NCBI RefSeq assembly: GCF_018596335.1
Contig: NZ_JAHEPS010000002.1
Span: 620,001 to 684,000, forward strand
DNA: 64,000 nucleotides
Source: Shewanella jiangmenensis
GTDB taxonomy: Bacteria > Pseudomonadota > Gammaproteobacteria > Enterobacterales > Shewanellaceae
Direction of reading: 5' to 3'
Part shown: piece by piece, positions 46,983 to 55,610 of the stretch
Layout of the letters: every line of letters begins with the position of its first letter
Position numbering within the stretch: the stretch's first letter is position 1
The notes under the pieces: generated by a model
What the model saw: only the letters and a program-made list of their open reading frames with translations
What the model was told of the DNA's origin: nothing
Database searches by the model: none
Program-made: the position numbers and the translations under genes

Positions 46983-47083
46983 GCGGCTGTGGGTAGATGG
47001 CTCTGTAGAGCTTGCCCGAATCCTGCGTCTATCACTTAGTGCAGCGCCAATCGTCGAATACGCCAATCGCTTAGGCTGACTCT

Positions 47084-47111
47084 AAGCCCCTCGCTCACGC
47101 GCAGGGGCTTT
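47084..47111 (+). terminator. Hairpin after yaaA
   Basis: AAGCCCCT (47084-47091), 11-base loop, AGGGGCTT (47103-47110), then TAAATTT. The T tract is interrupted. Confidence 0.5.
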
Positions 47112-47194
47112 AAATTTGTCTTCAATCGCGTTCATCCCTTCGCTTTCATCGCAGTAGTTTTGCGCTCTTCGTTAAATCAGGCTTAAGGAAAACA

Positions 47195-47208
47195 TTGATC
47201 CAGCGCAA
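47195..47208 (+). promoter_or_regulatory. FNR/EtrA-like site upstream of cydDC
   Basis: TTGAT, four bases (CCAG), CGCAA. The left half matches the FNR consensus TTGAT-N4-ATCAA; the right half matches at three of five. It lies about 120 bases before cydD. Confidence 0.3.
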
Positions 47209-47325
47209 ATTTTGTGAAAGGTGTAACAATTCCGCCGGCGCGGGTTTATTCGGTTGAGTAAGGCTGCGATACTGCTTTCCTGCCGCAGTTTGCGGGTAAG
47301 ATCAAGTCTCCCGGTGCAGGAATTC

Positions 47326-49134
47326 ATGGACAAATCCCTCGAAAAGCAACTCGCTCTCTGGCTTAAGGCGCAAAAGGCTGCCTGTGGCCCGTATCTTTTT
47401 TTGTCGGTAGTGCTCGGTGTGCTAAGTGGCATGCTTTTGATAGCCCAGGCGTTTCTGATTGCCAAACTGCTGGCGGCCGTGGTGATGGATGGCGCGGTGC
47501 CTACGCTGTTTATCCGCGAATTTGCTCTCCTCGGTGGCCTGATTGCGCTGCGGGCACTTGCTGCCTTTGGCCGTGAGCGGGTGGCGTTTGAAGCGGGGCG
47601 CCGCCTTCGCGCCGACTTGCGGGCGCGGGTGCTTAATCAGCTCACCTTGCTTGGGCCTGCGTTTATCAAGGGTAAGCCCCTTGGCAGTTGGGGCACCCTG
47701 GTGCTTGAGCAAATCGAAGATTTACATGACTTTTATGCCCGCTACCTGCCGCAGCTTTCTATCGCCGCCTGTATTCCACTTATCATCCTTGCCTGTGTGT
47801 TTCCGATGAACTGGGCGGCGGGGCTGATTTTGCTGGGGACTGCGCCGCTTATTCCGCTTTTTATGATCCTGGTCGGCATGAGCGCGGCCGATGCCAATCG
47901 AAAACATTTCGCTGCGCTTTCAAGACTTTCCGGGCATTTTATGGACAGGCTGCGGGGATTGTCGACCCTGAAGCTGTTCCACCGCGCCGAAGCCGAGGGC
48001 CGCGCCATCGAAAAGGCCTCCGATGAATTTCGAAGCCGCACCATGTCGGTGCTCAGGATGGCGTTTTTAAGCTCGGCGGTGCTCGAGTTTTTCGCCGCCA
48101 TCAGTATCGCGCTGGTGGCGGTGTATTTTGGCTTCAGTTACCTTGGCCACCTGAATTTTGGCCATTATGACCTAGGTATTTCCCTTTTTACCGGCTTGTT
48201 TGTGTTGATGCTGGCGCCTGAGTTTTATCAGCCGCTTCGGGACATGGGCACCCACTATCATGCCAAGGCACAGGCGGTGGCGGCGGCTGAAAATCTTTCG
48301 GAACTGCTTGCGCTTGCGCCGCAGCAGCAAATTAAGCAAGAGCCGCAAAGCCGCAGCGCTGAGGCCGAGCACAGAGACGCTACGCCTAAGCACTGGGACA
48401 TTGAAGCCAAAGATCTCTATATCCTTTCCCATCAGGGCGGCCGTATCGCCGGGCCGCTGAATTTCTCCATCAAGGCGGGTGAACGGGTTGCCATAGTCGG
48501 CGTATCCGGCGCCGGTAAAAGCAGTCTGCTCAACGCCATCATGGGCTTTTTGCCGATAGAAGGTGAGCTTAAAATTGGCGGCCTTGCCATCGAAACACTG
48601 GATTTGGAACAGCTTCGCGAAGCCATCGCCTGGCTTGGGCAGGAGCCGCATCTTTTTCACGGCAGTATTCGCGACAATGTGGCCATGGGCCGTGAGCTTA
48701 GCGACAGCGAGATAGTGACTCTGCTTGAGAAGGCGCAAATCGCTGATTTTGTTACCTCTCTTTCGGCCGGACTCGACCATGGCCTTGGCGAGGGTGGCCA
48801 AGGGGTGTCGGTCGGGCAGGCGCAGCGGCTTGCGCTGGCGCGGGCGTTGGCGCAGCGACCACAGGTGTTTTTGCTCGATGAACCGGGCGCGAGCCTTGAT
48901 ATCGACAGTGAGCGCAAAGTGATGGCGGCGCTTGCGCGCGAAACCGAGAATTGCACTGTGCTGATGGTGAGTCATCGTCTGGACTTGCTCGCTGAAATGG
49001 ACAAGGTGCTGGTGCTGGAAGGCGGCAAAGTAGTTGAGTCCGGCACCGCATCTGAGCTCGCATCACGGGGCGGCGCCCTTGCCGGGCTGCTTGCAGCGGC
49101 TGGAATTCAGCCTGCCATGGAGGTCGGCGCATGA
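47326..49134 (+). CDS. cydD: ABC exporter subunit CydD
   Basis: One half of the heterodimeric CydDC exporter, moving cysteine and glutathione to the periplasm and needed to assemble cytochrome bd. 602 residues: six-segment membrane domain, then an ATPase with Walker A GVSGAGKSSLL, signature SVGQAQRLALARAL and Walker B VFLLDEPGASLD. The signature is the less usual SVGQA form. ATG 47326 follows GCAGGAA. An upstream in-frame start at 47254 is less likely. The stop overlaps the cydC start by four bases. Confidence 0.95.
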   Translation: MDKSLEKQLALWLKAQKAACGPYLFLSVVLGVLSGMLLIAQAFLIAKLLAAVVMDGAVPTLFIREFALLGGLIALRALAAFGRERVAFEAGRRLRADLRARVLNQLTLLGPAFIKGKPLGSWGTLVLEQIEDLHDFYARYLPQLSIAACIPLIILACVFPMNWAAGLILLGTAPLIPLFMILVGMSAADANRKHFAALSRLSGHFMDRLRGLSTLKLFHRAEAEGRAIEKASDEFRSRTMSVLRMAFLSSAVLEFFAAISIALVAVYFGFSYLGHLNFGHYDLGISLFTGLFVLMLAPEFYQPLRDMGTHYHAKAQAVAAAENLSELLALAPQQQIKQEPQSRSAEAEHRDATPKHWDIEAKDLYILSHQGGRIAGPLNFSIKAGERVAIVGVSGAGKSSLLNAIMGFLPIEGELKIGGLAIETLDLEQLREAIAWLGQEPHLFHGSIRDNVAMGRELSDSEIVTLLEKAQIADFVTSLSAGLDHGLGEGGQGVSVGQAQRLALARALAQRPQVFLLDEPGASLDIDSERKVMAALARETENCTVLMVSHRLDLLAEMDKVLVLEGGKVVESGTASELASRGGALAGLLAAAGIQPAMEVGA

Positions 49135-50867
49135 ATCTGTTGTCACTGTTTTTACCGCTTATCCGCCGTCAGTGGCTGATGATGCTCACAGGCCTTACGC
49201 TCGCGATAGTGACCCTGCTGGCGGGCATTGGCCTGTTGTCGCTGTCGGGCTGGTTTTTATCGGCCACCGCTGTAGCCGGGCTCAGTGTGGCCACGGCGCA
49301 GACATTTAACTTTTTTACCCCCGCAGGTGGGGTGCGCTTTTTATCCATTGCCCGCACCGCCAGCCGCTATGGCGAGCGCCTTGCCACCCACGAAGCGACC
49401 TTCAGATTGCTGACCGAGCTCAGGGTACGGGTGTGGAAGGCGCTGATGCCGCTAGATGAAGCGCGCCTTGCCGGTGAGCGCCGTGGTGAGCTGCTCAATC
49501 GGCTGGTGGCCGATATTGATACGCTCGACCATTTTTACCTGCGCCTGATGGTGCCAATGGGCGCCTTTATCGCTTTGCTGCTGGCGCTGTTTGCCTTTAT
49601 CGGCTGGTTTGATATGGGCCTGGCGCTCACTCTGTGCGGCGCGCTGCTGCTGTGTCTTTTGATTATTCCCGCAGGGTTTTACCTGCTTGGGCGACAAAGT
49701 GCGGCCGCCGTGGTCAATGGCAAACGGCGTTACCGTTTGCTTACCCTCGAATATTTGGGTGGCCTTGCCGAGCTTGCCATGTTTAAAGGGCTTAAGGGCG
49801 AGCGAGCGCTGTTGGATTCGGCGGAATCAGAGTGGCAAACGGCCCAGCGCGCCATGGCGTCGCTGCTTGGTTTGTCGCAGGCGGTCATTATTCTTGCCCA
49901 TGGGGCGATAGTGCTGCTGATGCTGTATCTGGCGGCTCAGGGCGTGGGTGAGCGGGTGCCGCCCGGGCCGCTCGCGGCCATGGTGCTGTTTGCTGCGCTT
50001 GCCACCATGGAGTTGCTGCAGCCGCTGGCATCGGCGTTTTCGCAGCTGTCGGGCTGCGCTGCTGCGGCCGGGCGCGTTAAATCATTGCTGGATGAAAAGA
50101 GCGCCATTTGCTTTGGCGAGCGGGATGAGCGGCTTTCCGGCGAGGTAGGCTTTAAGAATGTCAGCTTCAGTTATGATGCGGCAAATGGAAGCGGTAATCC
50201 TGTGCTGAATGCGTTTAACCTGACGGTTGCCGCTGGCACCAAGGTCGCCATTCTTGGTAAGACCGGCGCCGGTAAATCGAGTCTGTTTGCACTCCTTTGC
50301 CGCAGTTATGAGCCGCAGCACGGCAGTATCAGCATTGGCGGCGTGCCGATTACAGAGCTTAATGAAAGAGCACTTCGCGCCACCCTGACGGTGGTTACCC
50401 AGAGAGTGCATTTGTTTGCTGGGCCTTTGCGGGATAACCTTGCCCTTGCCTGCGAGCAAAAGGTCGCTGATGCCACGCTTATCGAGGTGCTTGAGCAGGT
50501 GGGGCTTGGCTATCTTGCAAGCGGCGATGAAGGGCTTGGCCAGTGGATTGGAGAAGGTGGGCGGCAGCTTTCCGGCGGCGAGCAGCGCCGTATCGGGATT
50601 GCGCGGGCACTGCTTCGGGATACGCCAATTATGCTGTTGGATGAACCCACCGAAGGGCTCGACAGCCAGACCGAGCAGCTGATGCTGGCGCGGCTGTTTG
50701 AACATGCCAAGGGTAAGACCCTGCTGATGATAAGCCACCGGCTGACGGCGATGGCCGAGATGGACTGCATCCATATTCTGGAAGGTGGCCAACTGGTTGC
50801 CAGCGGCAAACATACCGAACTGCTCGCAGCGCATCCCGAGTATCGCTCCCTTAAAAGCAGAAACTGA
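49131..50867 (+). CDS. cydC: ABC exporter subunit CydC
   Basis: Partner of CydD. 578 residues with six membrane segments and an ATPase with GKTGAGKSSLF, LSGGEQRRIGIARAL and IMLLDEPTEGLD. Together the two provide reduced thiols needed for haem insertion into cytochrome bd. The ATG at 49131 overlaps the cydD stop (ATGA). Confidence 0.96.
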   Translation: MNLLSLFLPLIRRQWLMMLTGLTLAIVTLLAGIGLLSLSGWFLSATAVAGLSVATAQTFNFFTPAGGVRFLSIARTASRYGERLATHEATFRLLTELRVRVWKALMPLDEARLAGERRGELLNRLVADIDTLDHFYLRLMVPMGAFIALLLALFAFIGWFDMGLALTLCGALLLCLLIIPAGFYLLGRQSAAAVVNGKRRYRLLTLEYLGGLAELAMFKGLKGERALLDSAESEWQTAQRAMASLLGLSQAVIILAHGAIVLLMLYLAAQGVGERVPPGPLAAMVLFAALATMELLQPLASAFSQLSGCAAAAGRVKSLLDEKSAICFGERDERLSGEVGFKNVSFSYDAANGSGNPVLNAFNLTVAAGTKVAILGKTGAGKSSLFALLCRSYEPQHGSISIGGVPITELNERALRATLTVVTQRVHLFAGPLRDNLALACEQKVADATLIEVLEQVGLGYLASGDEGLGQWIGEGGRQLSGGEQRRIGIARALLRDTPIMLLDEPTEGLDSQTEQLMLARLFEHAKGKTLLMISHRLTAMAEMDCIHILEGGQLVASGKHTELLAAHPEYRSLKSRN

Positions 50868-50947
50868 GACGCCGAGCCAGAGCCTGAGCCTACGCTGAAA
50901 AGCCGAGCCTGAAACCTCGACGCGGACTCGCAGAACCTTGAGTAAAC

Positions 50948-50974
50948 AAAAACAGGGCATCGCCCTGTTTTTTT
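50948..50974 (+). terminator. Bidirectional intrinsic terminator
   Basis: AAAAACAGGGC (50948-50958), loop ATC, GCCCTGTTTTT (50962-50972), then TT. It serves cydC (+) and the small HTH gene (-). Confidence 0.9.
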
Positions 50975-50993
50975 ATGCCGAGTACAAATCCGC

Positions 50994-51170
50994 TTAGCCG
51001 AGGCGCTTGGAAAACTCCAGATACCGCATCACTTCCTCTTCTTTGAAGACCAGATCGTCGCCTTCGCCCTTGGCCGAAAGCAGGTTCTCCCGCGCGTAGC
51101 GTTTGATGGTGACGGGTGACTTGTCGAGAATTTTGGCGACCTCGTCCAATGTCAGCAGTTTATCGCTCAT
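50994..51170 (-). CDS. Small helix-turn-helix DNA-binding protein (excisionase/MerR-like)
   Basis: A 58-residue protein on the minus strand: MSDKLLTLDEVAKILDK, SPVTIKRYARENLLSAKG, EGDDLVFKEEEVMRYLEFSK, then RLG. The pattern LTLDEVAKIL..SPVTIKRYAREN is the winged-helix HTH_17 type shared by excisionases and MerR N-termini, with a following beta wing and a final helix. GAGGAA is seven bases before ATG 51170. No integrase is nearby, so a role in excision is unlikely; a small regulator or partner protein is more probable. Confidence 0.8.
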   Translation of the reverse strand: MSDKLLTLDEVAKILDKSPVTIKRYARENLLSAKGEGDDLVFKEEEVMRYLEFSKRLG

Positions 51171-51186
51171 GTGGCCGTTCCTCTCT

Positions 51187-51214
51187 GATGTTAATGGCTA
51201 GATGTTAATGGCTA
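51187..51214 (+). repeat. 14-bp tandem duplication
   Basis: GATGTTAATGGCTA at 51187-51200 and again at 51201-51214, in the leader region of the small HTH gene. Confidence 0.9.
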
Positions 51215-51394
51215 GATATCAGGGCATCGATGTCAGTGCATGGATGTTGAAGCATGTATGCCAAGGCTGATGACTCAGGCTCAATGTCAGTCATCCATCA
51301 AGTATAGCCAAAGCTTTTGAGGCGCAAGGTGGCGAGGCAAACACAGGCGCAAAGCTCAGGCTCTAGCGGCAAGCGAGTTGAAAGGCAAAAACAA

Positions 51395-51417
51395 AAAGCC
51401 GGGCAGAGCCCGGCTTT
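51395..51417 (-). terminator. Intrinsic terminator after putA
   Basis: AAAGCCGGGC (51395-51404), loop AGA, GCCCGGCTTT (51408-51417). On the minus strand it runs into TTGTTTTTG. Confidence 0.88.
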
Positions 51418-51453
51418 GAGGATGGAAGCAAGCTTCCTGACAGGCGCAGCCTG

Positions 51454-54400
51454 TTAGTCGGCGTCACCCAACGACAGCAGGGTGGCGTTACCGCCGATGG
51501 CGGTGATGTTGTTGGTGCGGGTCTTCTCGGTCACAAAACGGGTCAGGTAGTGTGGACCACCGGCCTTTGGACCTGTGCCTGACAGACCCTGACCGCCGAA
51601 TGGCTGCACGCCAACCACGGCACCAATCTGGTTGCGGTTGATGTAGACGTTACCCACGTTAACCTTGTCGGCCACCTCCAGCGCATGACCTTCGTTACGG
51701 CTGTGAATGCCCAGGGTCAGACCGAAACCGGTAGAGTTGATTTCGTCGATGACCTTGTTCAGCTCAGACGCTTTGTAACGCACCACGTGCAGGATAGGAC
51801 CGAAGTTTTCTTTGGTCAGTACCTTGATGGAGTCGATTTCTACGGCAGTTGGCGCCACGAAGTGACCGTTCTCGGTGCCTTCTGGCAGGCGCAGCTGGTG
51901 AATGAGGCGACCCACTTGCTTGATGTGGTCGATGTGTGCGTTCAGGTTTGCCTTGGCAGCGGCATCGATCACCGGGCCTACGTCGGTCTTCACTGAACCT
52001 GGGTTACCCAAAGCCAGCTCGTCCATGGCGCCTTTCAGTACGTCCAGTACGCGCTCGGCAATGTCTTCCTGCAAATACAGAACCCGCAGGGCGGAGCAGC
52101 GCTGACCGGCGCTGGTGAAGGCAGACGATACCACGTCATTCACAACCTGCTCAGGCTGGCTGGTGGAGTCAACCACCATGGCGTTTTGACCACCGGTTTC
52201 AGCGATAAGCGGAATGATGGCGCCATCACGACCGGCCAGGGCGCGGTTGATGACCTTGGCGGTAGTGGTAGAGCCGGTAAAGCACACGCCACCGATACGC
52301 TCATCAGAGGTCAGCTTGGCACCGACAACGGCACCTGTGCCTGGCAGGTACTGCAGCACGGCTTTTGGAATACCAGCTTCGTGAGCGAGCTGCACAGCGC
52401 GGAAACCAATCAGACAGGTCTGCTCGGCAGGCTTGGCGATAACTGTGTTACCGGTGGCCAGCGCGGCCGCAACCTGACCGAGGAAGATGGCCAGTGGGAA
52501 GTTCCATGGGCTGATACAGACAAACACGCCGCGGCCTTGCAGGAACAGCTCGTTAAGCTCACCTGTTGGGCCTGGCAGCAGCTCTGGCTTGCCCATCATT
52601 TTCTTGGCCTGTACGGCGTAGTAGCGGCAGAAGTCTACGGCTTCGCGCACTTCATCGATACCGTCCTGCAGGCTCTTACCGGCTTCGCGGGTACAGAGGG
52701 CAATCAGTTCTTCGCGGTTTTCTTCCAGCAGATCAGCGAGCTTTTGCAGGGCATTGGCGCGGGTTTCTACCGGCGTGCGGCACCAGTCACCAAAGGCAGC
52801 AGTAGCGCCGGCAATGGCCTGCTCGATGGCGGCTTCATTGGCGAAGGCAACCTGACCTACTTTCAGGGTGGTGTCGTAGGGGCTTACCACGTCACGCACT
52901 TCGCCTGACAGGGTTTCGCCATTAACCAGCGGGCCTGCGCTCCACTGGTTGTCTTTGAATTTTTCCAGCGCAGCGAAGAATGGCTCAGATTCGGAAATGA
53001 TGTTCATGTTGAGTCCCTTGGAATTTTTACGCTCAGCACCGAAGATGTCGGCGGGCTTAACTATCTTGTTGTTTGCCAGGGTTTTGTAGCCTTGCAGAGT
53101 CTTGAGCGGGTGGGTTACCAGCGACTCAATCGGGGTCTTGGGGTCTACCAGCTTGTGTACGAAAGAGGTGTTGGCACCGTTTTCCAGCAGGCGGCGAACC
53201 AGGTACGGCAGCAGGTCCTTATGGGCACCGATAGGGGCGTAGATACGCACTGTCGGTACGGCGGCTTCGGCCAGCACTGTGTCGTACAGCTCCTGTCCCA
53301 TGCCGTGCAGGCGCTGGAACTCAAACTTGCGATCGCCAACCATGGCGGTGATGGCGGCAACGGTCTGGGCGTTGTGGCTGGCAAACTGCGGATAAATCAG
53401 GCCACGGGTGGCTTCAGACAGCAGATAGCGGGCGCAGGCAAGGTACGACACGTCGGTGGCAGCCTTGCGGGTAAAGAGCGGATAACCAGCTTCACCTGCC
53501 TGCTGAGCCCACTTAAGCTCGCTGTCCCAGTAGGCGCCTTTTACCAGACGCAGCGGGATTTCATCCCCTTGCTCTTTGGCAAGACGGGTCAGCCACATCA
53601 GTACCGGCAGGGCGCGCTTGGAGTAAGCCTGCACCACGATACCCAGCAGTCCCCAGCCTTTGGCGGCATCTGACTGATACAGCTTCTTGAACAGTTTCAG
53701 CGACAGCTCGAGACGGTCCACTTCTTCGGCATCAATCTGAATACCGACATTCAGGCTGCGGGCCTGTTCGATAAGCTTGATAAGGGTGCCGTAGAGCTCG
53801 GTCATCACGCGGTCTTCGTTGGCCACTTCGTAACGTGGGTGCAGCGCAGACAGCTTGATGGAGATAGTTGGGCGTGGTGACTCTGATTCGTCAAACTGAC
53901 CCGTGCCCAGCGCCTGAATGGCGTTGGCGTAATCACGGTAGTATTTCTCGGCATCCTTCATGGTCAGGGCGGCTTCGCCCAGCATGTCGTAAGAATGGGT
54001 GTAACCGAGTTTGCGCTTTTCAGCGGCGTTTTTGATGCCTTCTTCGATGGTTCGGCCAAGCACGAACTGCTTGCCCATGATTTTCATCGCGGCGTACATG
54101 GCCTGACGGATAACAGGTTCACCCAGACGGTTAACCAGACGGCTCAGCAGGTTGCTTGGGGTGCCGTCGATGTTTTTGTCGAGCTGAATGATTTTGCCGG
54201 TAAGCATCAAGCCCCAGGTGGAGGCGTTAACCAGCACTGAGTCACTCTTGGACATGTGCTCGTCCCACTTGGCGCCGGACAGCTTGTCGGCAATCAGCGC
54301 GTCGGCAGTTTCGGCGTCGGGGATACGCAGCAGGGCTTCGGCCAGACACATCAGGATAATACCTTCCTGGGTCTCGAGCGTGTACTGCTGCAGGAAGGCG

Positions 54401-54630
54401 TCAACGCCGACCATCAGACCTTTCTTTTCGTACTGGCGCACCTTGGCGACCAGATCGTGAGCGCGGCTTGTGATACGCGCGATTTCGTCGTCACTCGACG
54501 GAACCAGTGCAATCAGTTCTTTGAGGTAGGCCTCTTCATCCACGATGTAGTTTTGACTGATCAGACTGAACAATTCGTCGAGATTGGCGTTGTCATAACG
54601 ACCTGCCAGTACTTCACTCGCTTTGAACAT
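51454..54630 (-). CDS. putA: Bifunctional proline dehydrogenase / P5C dehydrogenase
   Basis: Oxidises proline to glutamate through pyrroline-5-carboxylate; the FAD domain faces the membrane quinone pool. 1058 residues. Proline dehydrogenase barrel about 120-520 (SIKLSALHPRYE, DAEEVDRLELSL, LVKGAYWDSELKWAQ, YPQFASHN). Aldehyde dehydrogenase about 560-1030 (SPWNFPLAIFLGQVAAAL, FTGSTTTAK, AETGGQNAMVVDS and catalytic Cys in SAGQRCSALR). It begins directly at the alpha domain, without the ribbon-helix-helix repressor domain of E. coli PutA, so it should not control its own promoter. Confidence 0.96.
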   Translation of the reverse strand: MFKASEVLAGRYDNANLDELFSLISQNYIVDEEAYLKELIALVPSSDDEIARITSRAHDLVAKVRQYEKKGLMVGVDAFLQQYTLETQEGIILMCLAEALLRIPDAETADALIADKLSGAKWDEHMSKSDSVLVNASTWGLMLTGKIIQLDKNIDGTPSNLLSRLVNRLGEPVIRQAMYAAMKIMGKQFVLGRTIEEGIKNAAEKRKLGYTHSYDMLGEAALTMKDAEKYYRDYANAIQALGTGQFDESESPRPTISIKLSALHPRYEVANEDRVMTELYGTLIKLIEQARSLNVGIQIDAEEVDRLELSLKLFKKLYQSDAAKGWGLLGIVVQAYSKRALPVLMWLTRLAKEQGDEIPLRLVKGAYWDSELKWAQQAGEAGYPLFTRKAATDVSYLACARYLLSEATRGLIYPQFASHNAQTVAAITAMVGDRKFEFQRLHGMGQELYDTVLAEAAVPTVRIYAPIGAHKDLLPYLVRRLLENGANTSFVHKLVDPKTPIESLVTHPLKTLQGYKTLANNKIVKPADIFGAERKNSKGLNMNIISESEPFFAALEKFKDNQWSAGPLVNGETLSGEVRDVVSPYDTTLKVGQVAFANEAAIEQAIAGATAAFGDWCRTPVETRANALQKLADLLEENREELIALCTREAGKSLQDGIDEVREAVDFCRYYAVQAKKMMGKPELLPGPTGELNELFLQGRGVFVCISPWNFPLAIFLGQVAAALATGNTVIAKPAEQTCLIGFRAVQLAHEAGIPKAVLQYLPGTGAVVGAKLTSDERIGGVCFTGSTTTAKVINRALAGRDGAIIPLIAETGGQNAMVVDSTSQPEQVVNDVVSSAFTSAGQRCSALRVLYLQEDIAERVLDVLKGAMDELALGNPGSVKTDVGPVIDAAAKANLNAHIDHIKQVGRLIHQLRLPEGTENGHFVAPTAVEIDSIKVLTKENFGPILHVVRYKASELNKVIDEINSTGFGLTLGIHSRNEGHALEVADKVNVGNVYINRNQIGAVVGVQPFGGQGLSGTGPKAGGPHYLTRFVTEKTRTNNITAIGGNATLLSLGDAD

Positions 54631-54715
54631 AGTTATCTTTCCATCTGGGCCGGTAAGGGGTTATAGGCAGCCTTGAGGGCGGCTTTCCAAAGCTCCGGCG
54701 GACGCCTTTTTCATT

Positions 54716-54725
54716 TTGTATACAA
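54716..54725 (-). promoter_or_regulatory. TTGTATACAA palindrome upstream of putA
   Basis: A perfect 10-bp dyad 86-95 bases before the putA start. AAATTATACATGCAAATT follows within 25 bases. The dyad resembles operators bound by GntR-type regulators, but no regulator gene is nearby. Confidence 0.35.
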
Positions 54726-54843
54726 TTTTGCGTCTCGGGCGCGCAAATTATACATGCAAATTGTGATCGGTGACACTGGACGGGGAGGGAATGTGAAGAT
54801 TGTTTGATTTGGATTAATCGAGGCGGGCGTAACGCACAATTGA

Positions 54844-54877
54844 CAAGACCCGGGCGTTTGAAAAGGCCCGGGTCTTG
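54844..54877 (-). terminator. Hairpin after the SH3 protein gene
   Basis: Perfect 12-bp stem CAAGACCCGGGC (54844-54855) with GCCCGGGTCTTG (54866-54877), 10-base loop. No strong T run follows on either strand, so termination is uncertain. Confidence 0.5.
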
Positions 54878-54885
54878 ACAGTAAA

Positions 54886-55497
54886 TCAGTTCATCCAGCG
54901 CTTTCTGCTGCGACGTTGTGGCCGTGGCAGATACACCAGAATAATGCCGATGAGCGCGCCAACGGCGGCGATCAGGCCACCTTCTTTCCAGAATTGATAA
55001 CGCTTTTCCTCTTCGGCGCTCTGGATTTTGGCAATCGCCGCATCGCGGGCCGCTTCGGCGGCTACTTTGCCTTCGGTGGCGGCACGCACCAGCTCATCGG
55101 CCTTGGCGAGCTGATCTTTCAGCGCATTGATGGTGCCGGCGGTATCTGAGTATTGCTCGTTGAAGGAGGCAAGTTCAGCACGGCTTTCCATCAGGGCCTG
55201 CTCGGTTTCAGCCAGCTTTTGCCTGATGCTCTTTTCGCTGCTCAGCGAGCTCTTCAGTACCCAGCCATCGCGGCCACGGTGATCGCTGATGCGGGCGTAA
55301 TCGCCAGAGATTTCACCGGTGAAGGTGACCGGGGTGCCAGCGGTGATGCTGCCCAAAATCCGGTACTCGGTACCCGGGCCATTGAGCAGGTAAACGAAGA
55401 TGTCATCGGAGATTACGCGGGGCTGATTTTCCGCAATTACAACAGGGGAGAGGAGCAGGGCTCCTGCTACGAGCAAGGGTCTGAACACAGATAACAT
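54886..55497 (-). CDS. SH3-domain membrane protein (TIGR04211/YgiM-like)
   Basis: A 203-residue envelope protein. Signal peptide (MLSVFRPLLVAGALLLSPVVIA), a bacterial SH3 domain (about 30-95, IFVYLLNGPGTEYRILGSI, WVLKSSL), a coiled-coil region (about 98-168, SEKSIRQKLAETEQAL...), one C-terminal membrane segment (LIAAVGALIGIILVYL) and a basic end (RPQRRSRKRW). Function unknown; the domain may bind peptidoglycan. It lies 113 bases after pit. Confidence 0.85.
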   Translation of the reverse strand: MLSVFRPLLVAGALLLSPVVIAENQPRVISDDIFVYLLNGPGTEYRILGSITAGTPVTFTGEISGDYARISDHRGRDGWVLKSSLSSEKSIRQKLAETEQALMESRAELASFNEQYSDTAGTINALKDQLAKADELVRAATEGKVAAEAARDAAIAKIQSAEEEKRYQFWKEGGLIAAVGALIGIILVYLPRPQRRSRKRWMN

Positions 55498-55546
55498 CCC
55501 ATCAGGTAAAGTTTGCCAACATGCTAGGGATTTGCGCCCTTCAATG

Positions 55547-55576
55547 CAAGAGGGAAGTCCGTGGACTTCCCTCTTG
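55547..55576 (-). terminator. Hairpin after pit
   Basis: 14-bp perfect inverted repeat (55547-55560 with 55563-55576), core GGGAAGTCC/GGACTTCCC, almost no loop. It lies between pit and the SH3 gene. There is no T run on the minus strand, so it may attenuate or stabilise rather than terminate. Confidence 0.5.
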
Positions 55577-55610
55577 TTTTCAACCTTGCTACAGGGGCTT
55601 AGGCGTAAGC

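Larger units (their letters stand above)
46983..47325 (+). other. Intergenic region between yaaA and cydD
   Basis: About 340 bases without a convincing gene. It contains a terminator-like hairpin after yaaA and a FNR-like site nearer to cydD. Confidence 0.6.

Noticed and set aside
48172..48975. Minus-strand open frame of 267 codons inside cydD
   Set aside because: Antisense of the ATPase domain, with basic low-complexity translation.
53092..53673. Plus-strand open frame of 193 codons inside putA
   Set aside because: Antisense of the proline dehydrogenase domain; no start signal.
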